Assembly: GCA_022559845.1 (NCBI GenBank)
Contig: JAHNEJ010000768.1
Coordinates: 62,001-126,000, forward strand
DNA length: 64,000 nt
From: Amorphophallus konjac
Lineage: Eukaryota > Streptophyta > Magnoliopsida > Alismatales > Araceae
Direction of reading: 5' to 3'
Shown: piece by piece, positions 1 through 11,292 of the stretch
Position numbering within the stretch: position 1 is the first letter of the stretch
How the letters are laid out: the number at the start of each line of letters is the position of its first letter
Position numbers and translations under genes: made by a program
The notes under the pieces: generated by a model
What the model saw: the letters and a program-made list of their open reading frames with translations, nothing else
What the model was told of the DNA's origin: nothing
The model's database searches: none

Positions 1-448
1 ATGCGTTGTTGATCGCAAAAGTACTAGTGGATAATGTTAGTTTCTTGGTGGGTGCATGGCTTCATGGACCTCAAAGAAATAATATTCAGTAGCTATCTCA
101 ATGGCCAAGGTTGAGTATGTAGCCGCCGGAAGTTGTGGGGCCCAAGTACTTTGGATCAAAAATTAATTGCTTGATTTGAATGTTGAAGTGAAATATGTTC
201 TAATTTTATGTGATAATACCAGTGCAATCAACTTGTCAAAAAATCATGTCCAACATTCTAGAACTAAGCACATTAACAGTCGGCATCATTTTCTGAGAGA
301 TCATATAGGTAAGGGGGACTTTGAGTTACAATTTATTGATACCAATAATCAATTGGTAGACATTTTCCCAAAACCCCTGAATCAAGAAAAATTCACAAAA
401 ATAAAAAGAGAGATTGGCATGTCCAAGGGTGAGAGCATAAGTACCTAG
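1..448 (+). pseudogene. Ty1/copia RNase H 3' end (element I)
   Basis: This is the C-terminal end of a copia pol polyprotein, the RNase H domain that removes RNA from the RNA-DNA hybrid during reverse transcription. The first 166 bases read, across stops and a frame change, as the usual segment around DRKSTSG, GGCMASW and AISMAKVEYVAA. From 167 a 93-codon frame carries the family motifs CDNTSAINLSKN, HSRTKHI, RHHFLRDH and LVDIFPKPL, where intact elements have DIFTKPL. The frame ends at 448 with the normal short tail. Everything upstream (gag, protease, integrase, reverse transcriptase) lies outside the window. Internal stops show it is dead. The SIRE/Maximus placement is inferred from the purine tract and extra ORF that follow. 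Confidence 0.9.
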
Positions 449-1028
449 GTCTGCATTAGGCTAAGTATTGCATGTGTTGGAAGGTCATTTGCATAACGGG
501 TAGATTGCATTGAGAACATGCATATCTTGATTGGCTATTTCTAGCTTTTTGCATGATGATATACCACCCTGCATGCTTAAATGTAAATACGTATATTGTC
601 CTTCCGTGAAAACTTTTCTAAGGCCAAATAATTCTTGATAAATAAATGTGGATCTAGTTACTAAAGGATCTAAGGCATTTTCTAAGGGGGAGAGTCAGAG
701 GAATTCCAGAGGCAATGATTTTTAGAATCCTTCTTTTTTTTTCAAATCACTCATCCATGCTTTGTTCGCTCTCCAAGTCAAGTCTTTTTCCCAAGTTTAA
801 AAAAAAAGAGAAAAACAAACAAAAAAAGGTGGACAAAAAAATAAAAAAGGGAAAAATGCCTTGCGAAAGGGGGGCAGGCCGACCAGTTCAGTCGACCAAT
901 GCCAGGGGCCCGGTCGACCGAAACTGGTCGAACCGGTCCGGTGAGTGCCTCGACTGAGTCTCATTTTTAAGGGGTTCTTCACCCCTGTCCTCATTTCATT
1001 CACCCCATTTCAACCCTAAACCCACTCC
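449..1028 (+). other. Element I spacer between pol and extra 3' ORF
   Basis: Non-coding stretch after the RNase H stop. It contains a polypurine tract, AAGGGGGAGAG at 684-694, at the place where SIRE-type elements carry extra purine tracts, and an A-rich run at 790-860. Several GTCGACC-like words occur at 887-955. The 80-codon frame over it is lysine-rich low-complexity sequence and not a credible gene. The segment is cut at 1028 by a solo LTR and resumes at 3343. Confidence 0.6.
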
Positions 1029-3342
1029 TGTAATGACCCAAGATCCGGGTACCAGAAAGGAACCGGTACGACCTGAATCATGGCCCGCCACCCACTAGCC
1101 AGGAAGCTCGAAAGGGTTATTTGGATGGTGTGGAGATGTACAAGAATCTAAAATAACTGTAGAACCACAAAGCATAATATAATAATGTAGGAAATATATA
1201 ATTTACATAATTAAATAATTATATAGTCCAGAATATCCAAGTCCGTAATAAGTACGGTCAACAGAAAGAAAAGTAGAAGAACACGGGGCATACCCTGTCT
1301 CTAGCAAACTGGCAGCTAGACCGAACCACTGGCACCACGAGGAGCCTCCAAAGTACTCTGCGTCAGCCTCACCTTACCTGAAAAATAAAGGGGTGAGCCT
1401 CATCTCATTGGCTCAGTAGGGGTCCCACAGATCTCTACCTCACAACAAGAAACACAACAGTACGATAAACAATAAGCGAGGACAAGAAATAAATATATAA
1501 CAGAAGGAGGCAGTAAATAACATTAAAAGAGAACTACATGGGTGCCACAGTGCTAGCCTCGCAAATCACGTGTCACATAGAACTAAGTGCATGGAGTTGC
1601 CGGAACCGTAACCTTGTGACAAAAGGAACCAGAGTCGTTACCTCACAGGAGACAAAAGTACTACCCACTAGAAGTAAGGCCGGATGCATCCACTGACATC
1701 TTAGTCCACTCTCCAGGTGTCTCCCTACTCACCTCTAGAGGAAAATGAGATACATAACAATGTAACCACAGAGCAAGAGCTAGTTGGGGTCGTACTCGTC
1801 AGCACGGCTCTGACGCCCCCAACCACGTGCGTACACATAGACAATGCACTCTAAGTTGGGTCCTCTAGCTGGTTTTCACCCCAGCCCAGACTAAGGCTGC
1901 AAAGACGAGGGGCCCTACGGTAACCAGCCCAAAAATTATCTCACTGAGACAAGCCCTCCACCACTCCCAAGTGGGTCCGCACATGCATGCGCAAGAAAGC
2001 TATGACTAGTGGGAAAGGTCATTGGAGGTGTAAACTCGCTAAAAAGCGAAAACCACCGGAGTACCACCGGTCCATACTAACTCAATTGTACATGTAGAAC
2101 ACACCACGAGGTGACTTATGTCACGAAAACCAAAGATCTCTGATTGGATAGCTAATTCATCGACTGTCGGTGCATAGGGTGTGAGCCGGAACCATTGATC
2201 ACGCGAAACCCCAGAAATCTGAAGAATGAGCAACAGACTGGCCGTCCACCCTCTAGCATGGGCGGCCAGGCCAGTGGCCGTCTAAAGGCAGGACAGGGTG
2301 GCTAACTGACCTAGCCACCCATTAGAGAAGAGCCTAGGCGACCAGCCCAGTGGCTGTCTAGAGCCAGGACAGGGCAGCTAACTAACTGGCCTCCCAGACA
2401 TAGGGCAATCCCCCCTGAGCGGCCACCCAAGTGGTCGCCCCCCACAGGGGTTAGGCGGCTAGCACTCTAGCCGCCTAGAGGCCTGGGCGGCCAGGGCTCT
2501 CGCCGCCCAGCCCTCTCAGGTGGCCAACCCTCTGGTCACCCTGCTGGTTAGAGGTGGCAGCAGACCTGGCCACCTCTGGAGTAGGGACCCACTCGGAACT
2601 CAACCATAAGGCCATCCTAAGCTCGTCTCACCCCCATTGCGAGCGGGAACCCCCGAGAAACATGGGGAACTCATCCTCGGCAAGGATGGAATCTCAAAAA
2701 CTCAATCTAGGCTAGAAATCGTGAAGAAACTAGAATGGATCGTGCTCACATCCCCGAACATGCAATTTTCCCAAAAAAATGCAATGCACCCCGCTCTCTC
2801 GCCCAAATCGCTACCGGTCAAAGGGAAATGCGAGAGGGGAGTTAAGGATCCATCCCCCTACCTCGATAAAGCTTCAAACCTCAAATGGGGCTTCGACCCA
2901 TGCCGAATCTCACCGAATCTTGAACCCATGCAAGAGAAAACATGATCCCACACGAGCACACACGAACCGCCTCCCCTCACTTTCCGCCCAACTAGCTTTC
3001 GTCGTCGATCAGACTTCCCCACGTGATTGCCATCTGCAGTTAGAGAGGAGGGTGAGCGATATGGCGATCGGAAGAGAAAATGAAGAAATGAGGAGAGAGA
3101 GGAGCGAGGGGTCACATTTAACGAGAAAAAGAAAAAGTTTTAAGATTTCCCCCAAACCATAGAAAAACCAAAATTGTAGATATGCCTTATCCTCTTGTAT
3201 ATAAGGCTAAACACCCGCGAATGAATCCCAAAAAGCCATAATTTGAACGGAATCCAAATCCTGACATTTAAAAATTAATTTACCCACAAGAAAAAATCTG
3301 AACTCTGGGAAAAATAAGATCCAAAAATCCAGGGGTGTTACA
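1029..3342 (-). mobile_element. Solo LTR of a Ty3/gypsy (Tekay/Del-like) element
   Basis: A 2314-bp sequence begins TGTAATGACC, ends GGGTGTTACA and is flanked by the exact 5-bp repeat ACTCC at 1024-1028 and 3343-3347. On the minus strand it starts TGTAACACCCC and ends with a GGATCTTGGGTCATTACA-like tail, the usual look of chromovirus LTRs. No internal region or second LTR is present, so unequal recombination between two LTRs probably removed the body. It separates element I pol from its 3' ORF. The small ORFs inside have no family features. A TATA-like TATATAAG lies near 3195 on the minus strand. Confidence 0.9.
2240..2600. repeat. Reiterated GGCGGCCA/TGGCCGCC words in the solo LTR
   Basis: GC-rich block in which variants of GGCGGCCAG, GTGGCCGTC and GGTGGCTA recur every 15-40 bases in both orientations, many able to pair with neighbours. 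No open reading frame. Its relation to this LTR's promoter is not established. Confidence 0.6.
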
Positions 3343-3960
3343 ACTCCTTTGATTCTTCAATACCCAAAGCCCCCATTTCAACTCAAGAACTTCTTTCTTC
3401 GATCTCCACCCCAACATCTAACTCGTTCTCGGCCGTTCATCGTCGAGCTCTTGTGGCGGCGTGTGCGGCGTTGGAGCTCACTCATTGGCTCCAAGATCGT
3501 GCTGAACCTTTTCCCAAGGTCCTTCCAATGTTGGTGTCACATCCATCCCATCTCCTACCAAAGAAAGAGGTGAGTTCCCCAAGAGACTTTATTGAGGTTT
3601 CCATTCAAATGGCACCTAGAAGAAGCCTCTTTTCCCGGACTCCTCAAAAATCCACACGGGGAGAGTCTAGCACAAAGGGACATGATGCTCCAGCACAAAA
3701 TCAACCCTTGCAGGCACCTGCACCTGCGCCAATGGCTCCTTTAGTTTCAAGGCCGATTCTTAAGCCATGGTTGGTCGATTTTTTGAACTTAATGAGATCC
3801 TGCCAGATCTAAGTTTTACCTTTGAAGGACAAGTTGGGTGGATTGAGTTAATGACTAGGCACAAGACATACTATCCTACCTAAGTTCAACAATTCTATGG
3901 CAATTTGTTTATGAGAAATGACCACCTCTACACAACTGTGCAAGGAGTAGAAATAGCAGT
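3343..3960 (+). pseudogene. Element I extra 3' ORF, plant transposon-protein domain, truncated
   Basis: Element I resumes after the solo LTR. A start at 3609 opens MAPRRSLFSRTPQKS, followed by a Ser/Pro/Ala-rich segment. After a frame change near 3765 the sequence reads GWIELMTRHKTYYPT, a stop, then QQFYGN and TVQGVEIAV. These line up with the minus-strand ORF at 34903-36867 (WVEFMSTHTVYYPKLV, REWYQN, TVVQGVTISV). Both resemble the domain Pfam calls putative plant transposon protein (Transposase_32, PF20167; assigned from memory), found as an extra ORF after pol in some plant retroelements. Its molecular role is not known to me. The copy is cut at 3960 by an LTR, so its C-terminal part is missing. 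Confidence 0.7.
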
Positions 3961-4170
3961 TGTTGTGTCCCTGGGATTTTGATGATGTGAAACACTATAA
4001 GTAATTATTGGGTCATTTCATGTTTTGATGATGTCATGGTGTCAACGATGTCATATATATAGATACATGTGCATATCCTTGAATTCTGTGAAGAATAGGT
4101 TCAGAAGCTCTATCATCTGAAGCTCCATCGGCAAGTCTTTAGACAAAGTCAGTAGACAACAAGAAATAGT

Positions 4171-4506
4171 CGACACTCTGAGTCGACCCCAAGCGGCCAA
4201 AGCATTGTCCAAGCATCTGCAGCATAAGTGGAGTCGACGCAGTAATGTACGTGCGTCGACGCCGTAGTGAAGTTGCTAAGAAATAAGCCAACACCCAAAA
4301 AAGCTACATGAAGATGGAGTCGACGCAACTATGCATTTCAACCAAGCATGCGTCGACTAAGTCATGCCAAATAGCAGAAGCAACAATTCAACCAAGGATG
4401 TGTTGACCTCATTTCAACAGTGCGTCGACGCATGTGTAGTAAACAGAACATGTTTAAGTGCATTGTGTGAAGGCTGCGTTTACCTTATCTTCTTAGTGCG
4501 TCGACG
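4171..4506. repeat. GTCGAC motif cluster in U3 of the SIRE-type LTR
   Basis: About eight GTCGAC or near copies (AGTCGACGCA, GCGTCGACGC, GCGTCGACTA) at irregular 20-60 base spacing over 336 bases. Each core is a 6-base palindrome, often inside a longer imperfect one. The cluster ends about 200 bases upstream of the TATA box. Confidence 0.75.
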
Positions 4507-4703
4507 TTGTAAGGAAATCCAGTGAAGCACGTGATCAACTCAGTGAAATCATGTGCCTTCGAACTCAAATGATTGGCACGTGATCCTAAGACTCTTGGCA
4601 CCTTTCCAGAAGACTCCTGGGAGGAGAATATTCTACTGTGACACCTAGACCAATGGGAAATCAGATGGGAACATAATTCTATCCAAAAAATGCCCAATTC
4701 GAT

Positions 4704-4713
4704 TCTATAAAGT
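4704..4713 (+). promoter_or_regulatory. LTR TATA box
   Basis: TCTATAAAGT lies downstream of the GTCGAC cluster and upstream of a purine-rich leader (4740-4880). Probable RNA polymerase II promoter of this LTR, judged by sequence and position only. Confidence 0.55.
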
Positions 4714-5080
4714 CACGCCCTCTTCCTTCGAAGAAGGTGGCTGCAAGTGAGGGTTGCGTGGGCTGTAGAAGAGTGTTCTTTAAGAGAGGAAATATAGCAA
4801 AGTGTTAGCAGAAGATCAGAGAGAGATCATGAGAAGAAGAAGAGGAGAAGAAAAAGAGATCGAGCGGTCCCAGAATACTATAGCCCAGTTTGTGAGAGAA
4901 GTACCTGAGTGCAGCCATGAAGCTATATTGAAGATCTGATCGAGGTTTTGGCTTGTTGGATAAAATCCAAAAGCCTTCGCTCCCTTGGAGCTACACTTTG
5001 TTTATTTTTCCTTTTAGTTTCTATTTAATTCTTTTCATTTCTATCTGGTATTTTCGATACTCTATTTGGAGGTTGGGGTC

Positions 5081-5197
5081 AAGCTGTATTGTCAGCGGAG
5101 TTAAGCTGTATTGTCAGCGGAGTCAAGCTAGTCAACGATCTGAGGATTTATTCCTCATGGGGATTGGTTCCCCTGAAGCTGTGAATCAGCAGTTGGC
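5081..5197 (+). repeat. AAGCTGTATTGTCAGCGG repeats near the LTR 3' end
   Basis: Two exact copies of the 18-mer at 5081-5098 and 5103-5120 and a decayed third (AAGCTGTGAATCAGCAG) at 5175-5191. The same motif, in the same element-sense orientation and also downstream of TATA, recurs about seven times in the element II LTRs (21528-21780 and 7225-7475). Confidence 0.8.
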
Positions 5198-6077
5198 ACA
5201 CAAAATATGATTGGGCAATAAACACGTGCCCAAAGGAGTCAACCAAAGTCAAAGACTGGTCCACTCGGACCGCAGAAGCCTTAGGGCACCTTACAAGAAG
5301 TGCCGAGGACTCAACATCTCATCATCTTGGGTTTACACATTTACCACAGCTCGCTTAAGGCCTATTGATGGTCAGAGCCAATAAACTGACATTGAGATGA
5401 TCGTGTCACATATACCTCTATACCCCATCCGACCAAGACGAGAATGTAACAGGTGGCTCCCACCTGATGAAGAAGCCTCCCTTATATGAAGAAATTCCCC
5501 TGGTTCCTCAAAGAAGAGAGTCGAAGGCGATACCAGCAGAAAACCCTGGTTGCCCGATTAGGACACCCAGAATTTTGCAATGGTCCATAAGCGACCGATG
5601 GATTACTCTAAAGGAGCAAAAAACCCCAGAATGGTGGCACATTTAATGAAAATGCTTCGTGCATGCATAAGGCGGCCCCGAAGGATCGACGCTCTGCGTT
5701 AATAGCGCCACTAGCAGAAATTCTGAGATTTCCGTAAGATACATGCGGAACGTCGGAATGATCCGAAAATAGCCTCAAAGGCGTACAAGCCCAGCAGAAA
5801 TCCTCCCAAGGGTCACCCTGCAGTGAAGAAGGCCTACGTAGTCTCCGAGGGAAGGTGGCAGCGCAAATCGGTGTGCCGAAGGGCAAATCAGTGCAAATCT
5901 CAAAAAAACCGATATGGGTTCTGTACGTCTCAGAAATCTGCAGAAGCGCCAAATCAACACTTCAAAACATATTCTGAGGCCACTACAGTAACTCCAAAGA
6001 TACTCCGGATGACGAACTCTCATCGAGTTAATTTCAGGGTAAAATGTCAAAATTACAAAAATGCCCCTGATAGCTGA

Positions 6078-6235
6078 GTCGGTGGCGCTACTTCGCCTGA
6101 GTCGGCAACGGCCTTTGTGGCTGATCCGGTGGCACGGATGCGCCTAATGCGGCAGCTTCAGGACTAATTCGGTGGCGCATGTTGTTGAGTCGGTGGCACC
6201 CCCTCTGCGCGTTGAGTCGGCAGCGACCCCGTCCC
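6078..6235 (+). repeat. GAGTCGGTGGCG motif cluster upstream of the element III TATA box
   Basis: Six to seven variants of (T)GAGTCGGTGGC or CTGATCCGGTGGCA in 158 bases, ending about 35 bases before TATA. The core returns inside the palindromes at 24756-24903 of the same LTR. Confidence 0.75.
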
Positions 6236-6270
6236 GTCGAGGTTACGATGCCCTGTTTTGGGCATTCGCC

Positions 6271-6277
6271 TATAAAA
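6271..6277 (+). promoter_or_regulatory. Element III LTR TATA box
   Basis: TATAAAA followed by AGGGCCCC and then a purine-rich GAGGAGGAAG leader. Good match to a plant TATA box in the expected place, directly after the TCGGTGGCG cluster. Confidence 0.7.
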
Positions 6278-8984
6278 AGGGCCCCTGACCCTCGTAGGAA
6301 GAGGGAGAAAAAAAAGAGGAGGAGGAGGAAGATAGACAGAGAGCAGGCAACTGGAGGGGATCGAGAAGAAAGGAGTGAGTGGAAGAAATCAGAGGAGAGA
6401 ATCAAGAAGAGCAAGAAGAAGGTGGGTTTCGTGAGGGACTCCACGTTTGTTTTTGTTCTGTATTCTTCCTTCTTCAGTTTTCTTCTTTCTTTTGGTCAGT
6501 TTTCTTTTCTTCTCCCGAATTCCTCTAAGCATTGTAATCATCGTTCCCATTCTACTGTAACCAACAAAGAGGGTGAATAAAAGAAGGCTCCAGCCCCCTT
6601 TGTTGTGGCGTGAGCATATCTCTTTTTTTCATAATTTGTTTTGTTGCCAACTATTGTTGTTTCTATCGATTCTGCTTTGAGATTCCCAATCTTCCCCCGA
6701 GCATGAGGAGGCCCTCTGGGCTAAATTGATGATTGATCCTATGACCGCTCATATTGGCGGTCTTTTGTTGTCTTTCTGTGAGATAATGGCTCGCAGCCAC
6801 ACCCTTAGTGGGTGATAATAAATTACTCCTCCCCAGGGGCTATTCTTCTATCGATGACGTGATTTATTCTACGAACATGAGTTTTGCTTGAGCGAATGGT
6901 GAATGAGAAACTACTGAGTGCCCTTTCATGTTGAAGTTAGATGGACGCAGTCTATCTCCATGAAGTGTGGATCTAGAGGGGGGTGAATAGATCTACAGCC
7001 TAATTTAAAACCAGTTGGAGGTTCAAATGCAGAATAAAGGCAGATCTACTAAAACACTAACTCGAGTGTCTAAACTTAGCAAAAAACACAAGCGATCTGT
7101 GAAGATAATCAAGAGATTCAGTCACGTACGAGCAAACTCACAAACACAATGCACACAAGATTTTAGGTGGTTCGGTCAATGACCTACGTCCACCCCACAC
7201 TCAACCGAGTATGGCTTACTACTGCGCAACACAGCTTGCGTCCGCTGGGCAATACAGCTTGGCCTACAAACCGCTGAGCAACACAGCTTGCTGTCCAGTG
7301 GAATCCTCCACTGCCCGCTGAGCAACACAGCTTGCTGTCCAGAGGATACACCTCTGCAAACCGCTGGGGAAATACAGCTTAACCCGTCCGAGACCAAGTC
7401 TGGCCAGCTGAGGATTACAGCTTTACCTGTCCAGTGGAAACCTCCACTGCATCCGCTGACATACAGCTTGAAGAACAATAGTATCGAACACAAGAAAATC
7501 AGAAACAAAAGAAATGAAGAAAACACGACAAATGTAGCTCAAGTATGAGCAGAGTCAGCTCTGGTTTCTGAACTAGGAGACTGACTTACAACCTTTCTCT
7601 CGAAATCTCTCTCAACTCAACTCTCCTTTCTCTCTTTCTTTTCTTCTTTGCTTTTCTTCTCTTCTGTAGATCGATAGCACTCTGCTGTCTTTGGACTGGA
7701 TGTATAGACTTGCCACTCTTCAGTCGATCGATGACCTTCAACAGAGGATGAAGACTACTATATATACTGGCAGTAGCAGGTGGATAAGGGCGCGTGGCTT
7801 TCACGTTTTTCCGCCCAAGTGAATTCGCCAGATTCGAGGCAATTCCATCCACGTGTCAGCATCTGCACACCTCGTCCTCCTGGGATCACGAGTCAGGTCA
7901 TCAATCTTGGTAAGAATCCCTGTCAGACAGAGTATCGGATTGTCAGGTTAAGTGAAGAACTCTGTATAGACTTTTCAATCGACAAACAGACAATGTATAT
8001 ACTTGCTCAGTGTATGGACTTTATTAAAAGAGCATGCAATGTATATACTTGTGAAATGTGAGTGCAATGTATAGACTTCATGTTTATGAAGCAATGTATA
8101 GACTTCACGTTCACATGCACAACAAGGCAATGTACAGACTTGGCGTTGTGAAAGCAGAGTTAAAGCAATGTATATACTTAGCGTGAAACAGCACGATGTA
8201 TAGACTTATGAACGCTGTGCAATGTATGGACTCCATGAGACTCTAATGCAGACAGACGATGTATAGAGTTCTCAGTTCAGCCGTCAGTGTATAGACTTGA
8301 AAGTCTTGAAGCCAATGTACAGACTTTAAGGATGAACAGTTGGATGTACATACTTGGGAGATCACTGATGGCTGTACAGACTTTGGCGAAGCAAAAGGCT
8401 GTATAGACTTGGAACAGGAAGCAAGTATGAACATTGTGAGAATGTATACACTTGAAAGCTTTCAACGTCCTCGGTGTATAGACTTAGCCAACTAGAGACA
8501 CTGTACAGACTATGAAGTACAACCAGTGTGTAGACTTCGTTTCAAGCACCGTAGGTAAAAACCCAATGTATAGACTTTAAAGAAATGCACGCTACAGTGC
8601 AATGTCTAGACTTGCTATATGCATGAGACGCTGATGAAGACGGTCCACTGTACAGACTTCCCTAAGACAATGCATGAAATGGATGATGTATAGACTTGAG
8701 TTACTTTAGCAATGTATAGACTTTGGGAAGCACAGTCCATTGTACAGACTGGTGCGGACACCCGAGTAGTTGAGCGGCGCGACACGCCGAGCCACCGGTA
8801 CCGCACCCGGAGCACGACTCGAGCCACCTCAGCATCCATCTGGCTCGGAGACAGCCTGGAGACTCCGCCTTGAGCCTCCCCATTTATCATATTTAGTTAA
8901 ACTTTATTTGTGTGTAATTTGTGTTTATTTCATTGTATTCGGTTTGCTATTTTGATTGTAAGAGGGGCTTATGTACAATTTGGA

Positions 8985-9056
8985 TCCCGTGGGCCCCACG
9001 GGCCCCCCAGGCCCCATCCCATTGAGCCACCTCAGCCCATGGGCCCCATGTGGGGT
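8985..9056. repeat. GGGCCC cluster in U3 of element VII
   Basis: Four to five GGGCCC or GGGCCCC palindromes within 72 bases (CGTGGGCCCCACGGGCCC, then ATGGGCCCCAT), repeated at 13736-13807 in the 3' LTR. TGGGCC is the core of the plant site II element bound by TCP factors; binding here is inference. The cluster is about 240 bases upstream of the TATA-like box. Confidence 0.65.
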
Positions 9057-9294
9057 CAGTCAACATGTCAAATGGAGGCATCTAGAAGTTTGAATGGTAA
9101 AAGGCACATGGGAGACAGGTGGACTTCAAAGTCCAAGGTGGCTACCAACTTGTCCCCCCCTTGTCACCATAGTCAATAGGCCACCCCCCTCCCCTTATTT
9201 TTTATTTATTTTTATGTGTGTGTGTCTCATGCCATCCCAGCCCTTCATCTCCTACTCCTAGATCCTACGGTTGTGCATGGATGTGAGATGTAAC

Positions 9295-9303
9295 CTATTT
9301 AAG
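9295..9303 (+). promoter_or_regulatory. Element VII LTR TATA-like box
   Basis: CTATTTAAG, conserved in the 3' LTR as CTATTTAAA at 14047-14055. Weaker than a canonical TATAAA; placed by position and conservation. Confidence 0.45.
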
Positions 9304-11020
9304 CTTGTATTTTCCATTTTGGAAGATTTAATGCCATTTGAATCAAAGTAATTCTTGGAGCTCCAGCTTGGTGCGCCCCCTTCTCCTCCCCCTCTCCCCC
9401 TTGGATGCTGTGAAGGCTTCCATTCTGAGGTGCGACTCCTCATGTATCAGTTCCGACGATCGTCGCCGCCGCCACGAGCCGCCACCGCACTGCCAACGCC
9501 ATCAACGGAGTTCTGCCTGTGCAGTACCACAGCAGCTTGTTCAAAATTCACAGGTCTTCCCCAAGCTCATTTGGCTACCAAACTGCTAGGAGTTGTTCTT
9601 GGGATGTTCCTCTCCACCCACAAAAAGCCGGCCAGCATTCAGATCACGTTTGCTAATTTTTGATTTTCGTCCACCCTTCCATTTCAATTCTGCCAGAGTT
9701 CTGTCCAGGTTCACCTCCGTCCTGAGTTTCATGTCTTAGAGGCACTTTTTGATTTTTGTTAGTTCGCCCATATTTACTGGGGGTTCCATCCATCCACCCC
9801 TTCATCCACAATTTTTCTCAATTTTTGATTCGCCCATCTCATATTTTCTAAAAATCATTCTCAGACCCATCTACAATTCTGTCCACCTGTTCTCAGATCC
9901 GACCACTAGTCACCCCAAAAATCATAACAAATCGCAGACACCTCCAAATCCAAATTCTAAAAATAGTCCCAGTTCCGTGGTTTGATTCTCTACAACTCCT
10001 AAGAAGAGCTTAGAAGCTGAATCAGAGGTTTACTAGGCGGTCAACGGTGGTTCTCAAACAAGTGCCTTGCAGATCTGAGATTTTGGTTACTGTACAATAG
10101 GGACTTGTAAATTTAATAAAGTTCTAATCCGACCAGATCCAGCAGATCTCTCTAGGTCTAGATTGAAGCATTTGAAGAGAGCTTTCCAACGATAGCTCAT
10201 GCATCCCGTTCTGACGTCGGGATTGATCGCAGCGGACGTTTTTGTTGGAGCGCACGCCGGAAGACAGCAACCAAAATCTGTGGGTTATTAGTTCAAGAGT
10301 TGGGAATCGGGGCCGATCGACCCCCGATCGGTGTTCCCGGCCGATCGCCGTCCGTGGAGGCGCGCCACCAAGGGTACCCATCACAGTGGGTCCCACCCCC
10401 GCAGATCCGTAGGACAACGCCGTCCGTGGGTCCCGCGGGCCCGCAGAAGCCGCCGTTCGGAAAGCACGAAAACACGGAGTTCGGCACCGCCAGGCGACAT
10501 CAAGATGCTGCCCGCCAACCCGAGTTGCGTGATTCCCGGACCCCACATGTGACCTTTTACCTCCCTGCGTGGAGTGGGTCGACTTAGTGTATTGCTGTAA
10601 TCATTGTTAATCGGGAGTCCATAAGTCGGCCGGGTGCGTGGAGGTAATGGTCCGAACCTCTTGGCGTTCATTTTCTTAGCTAGTATATGGTCTTTTGCCG
10701 CTGCCGAGAGCGATAGGTACTAGCTCGTGTATCCATGTCACCGCTGTAAGTGTGAGAGTGACCCATCCCGTGACTCGATCCGAGTCCGGAAGTGAGTCGA
10801 CTACCCGTGAACTCTGCCGGTTCTTCAACCGCGCACGATTCGCGTTTCCCTCGCTTGGGACGATGAGTGAGCTTGCGTTTCTGTTAGCGACGTATAGCCC
10901 ATAGGAGCTCTCCGTGTCGGGCTTAGTATCTCTCCTATCATGTGTTGCTGGTCGTGTCCGCATCTAGAGTCCGAGGTCCATACCACGTAGAGTCGGTTCC
11001 CGTGTCCGTCCCGCATCAGT

Positions 11021-11034
11021 TTGGTATCAGAGCG
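11021..11034 (+). other. Element VII primer-binding site (initiator Met tRNA)
   Basis: TTGGTATCAGAGCG two bases after the LTR end, matching the TGGTATCAGAGC primer site that pairs with the 3' end of plant initiator methionine tRNA. Confidence 0.88.
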
Positions 11035-11292
11035 AGTCGAGTCTAGGGTAGTCTTGCATAAGTCTTGCATGCATCATGGTCTAAGTCGAGTCTAGGATCA
11101 TCATTATTTTCAAAATTAAAAAAAAAGGTGTTTTAAAATTGTATTTCATCCCGATAATCTGGTATCTTAAAAGGTGTTGCCCGAACGTTAGGCTATGCCT
11201 ATCGGGAAGGCCGCACACTTGCGGGAGTGATCTTCGGATCGATTAACTCTGCCATATACCGGATATTGGTTTAGGTCTAGGTGCATTAGTCG

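Larger units (their letters stand above)
3961..5207 (+). mobile_element. SIRE-type copia LTR, 3' end lost
   Basis: Starts TGTTGTGTCCCTGGG followed by TTTTGATGATG, the typical beginning of SIRE-lineage LTRs; element II starts TGTTGTGCCCCTTAGGG. No polypurine tract precedes it and it interrupts a coding domain, so it is more likely a separate insertion than element I's own LTR. It has a GTCGAC cluster, then a TATA box at 4704, then a purine-rich leader and AAGCTGTATTGTCAGCGG repeats. It ends where element III begins (5208), before any CA terminus or primer site. Confidence 0.7.
8750..11018 (+). mobile_element. Element VII 5' LTR
   Basis: Begins TGGTGCGGACACCC and ends GTCCCGCATCA, two bases before the primer site. 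It contains a GGGCCC cluster (8985-9056), a TATA-like CTATTTAAG at 9295-9303 and a long GC-rich downstream part (10200-10500) with several overlapping ORFs on both strands. Those ORFs recur in the 3' LTR with the same layout but have no family features. Confidence 0.88.

Noticed and set aside
3961..5207. This LTR as element I's own 3' LTR
   Set aside because: It interrupts the conserved domain without a preceding polypurine tract, so a separate insertion fits better; a deletion bringing the LTR close cannot be excluded.
8243..8465. Small Ser/Cys/Thr-rich ORFs in the motif array (also 15821-16310, 22546-22768, 23079-23568)
   Set aside because: The peptide repeats (such as KSVHW, VCTL, VYTL) are readings of the TGTATAGACTT array.
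10124..10671. Several overlapping ORFs on both strands, repeated at 14884-15338
   Set aside because: They lie in the GC-rich part of the element VII LTRs. Recurrence reflects LTR duplication, and frames on both strands overlap without any domain.
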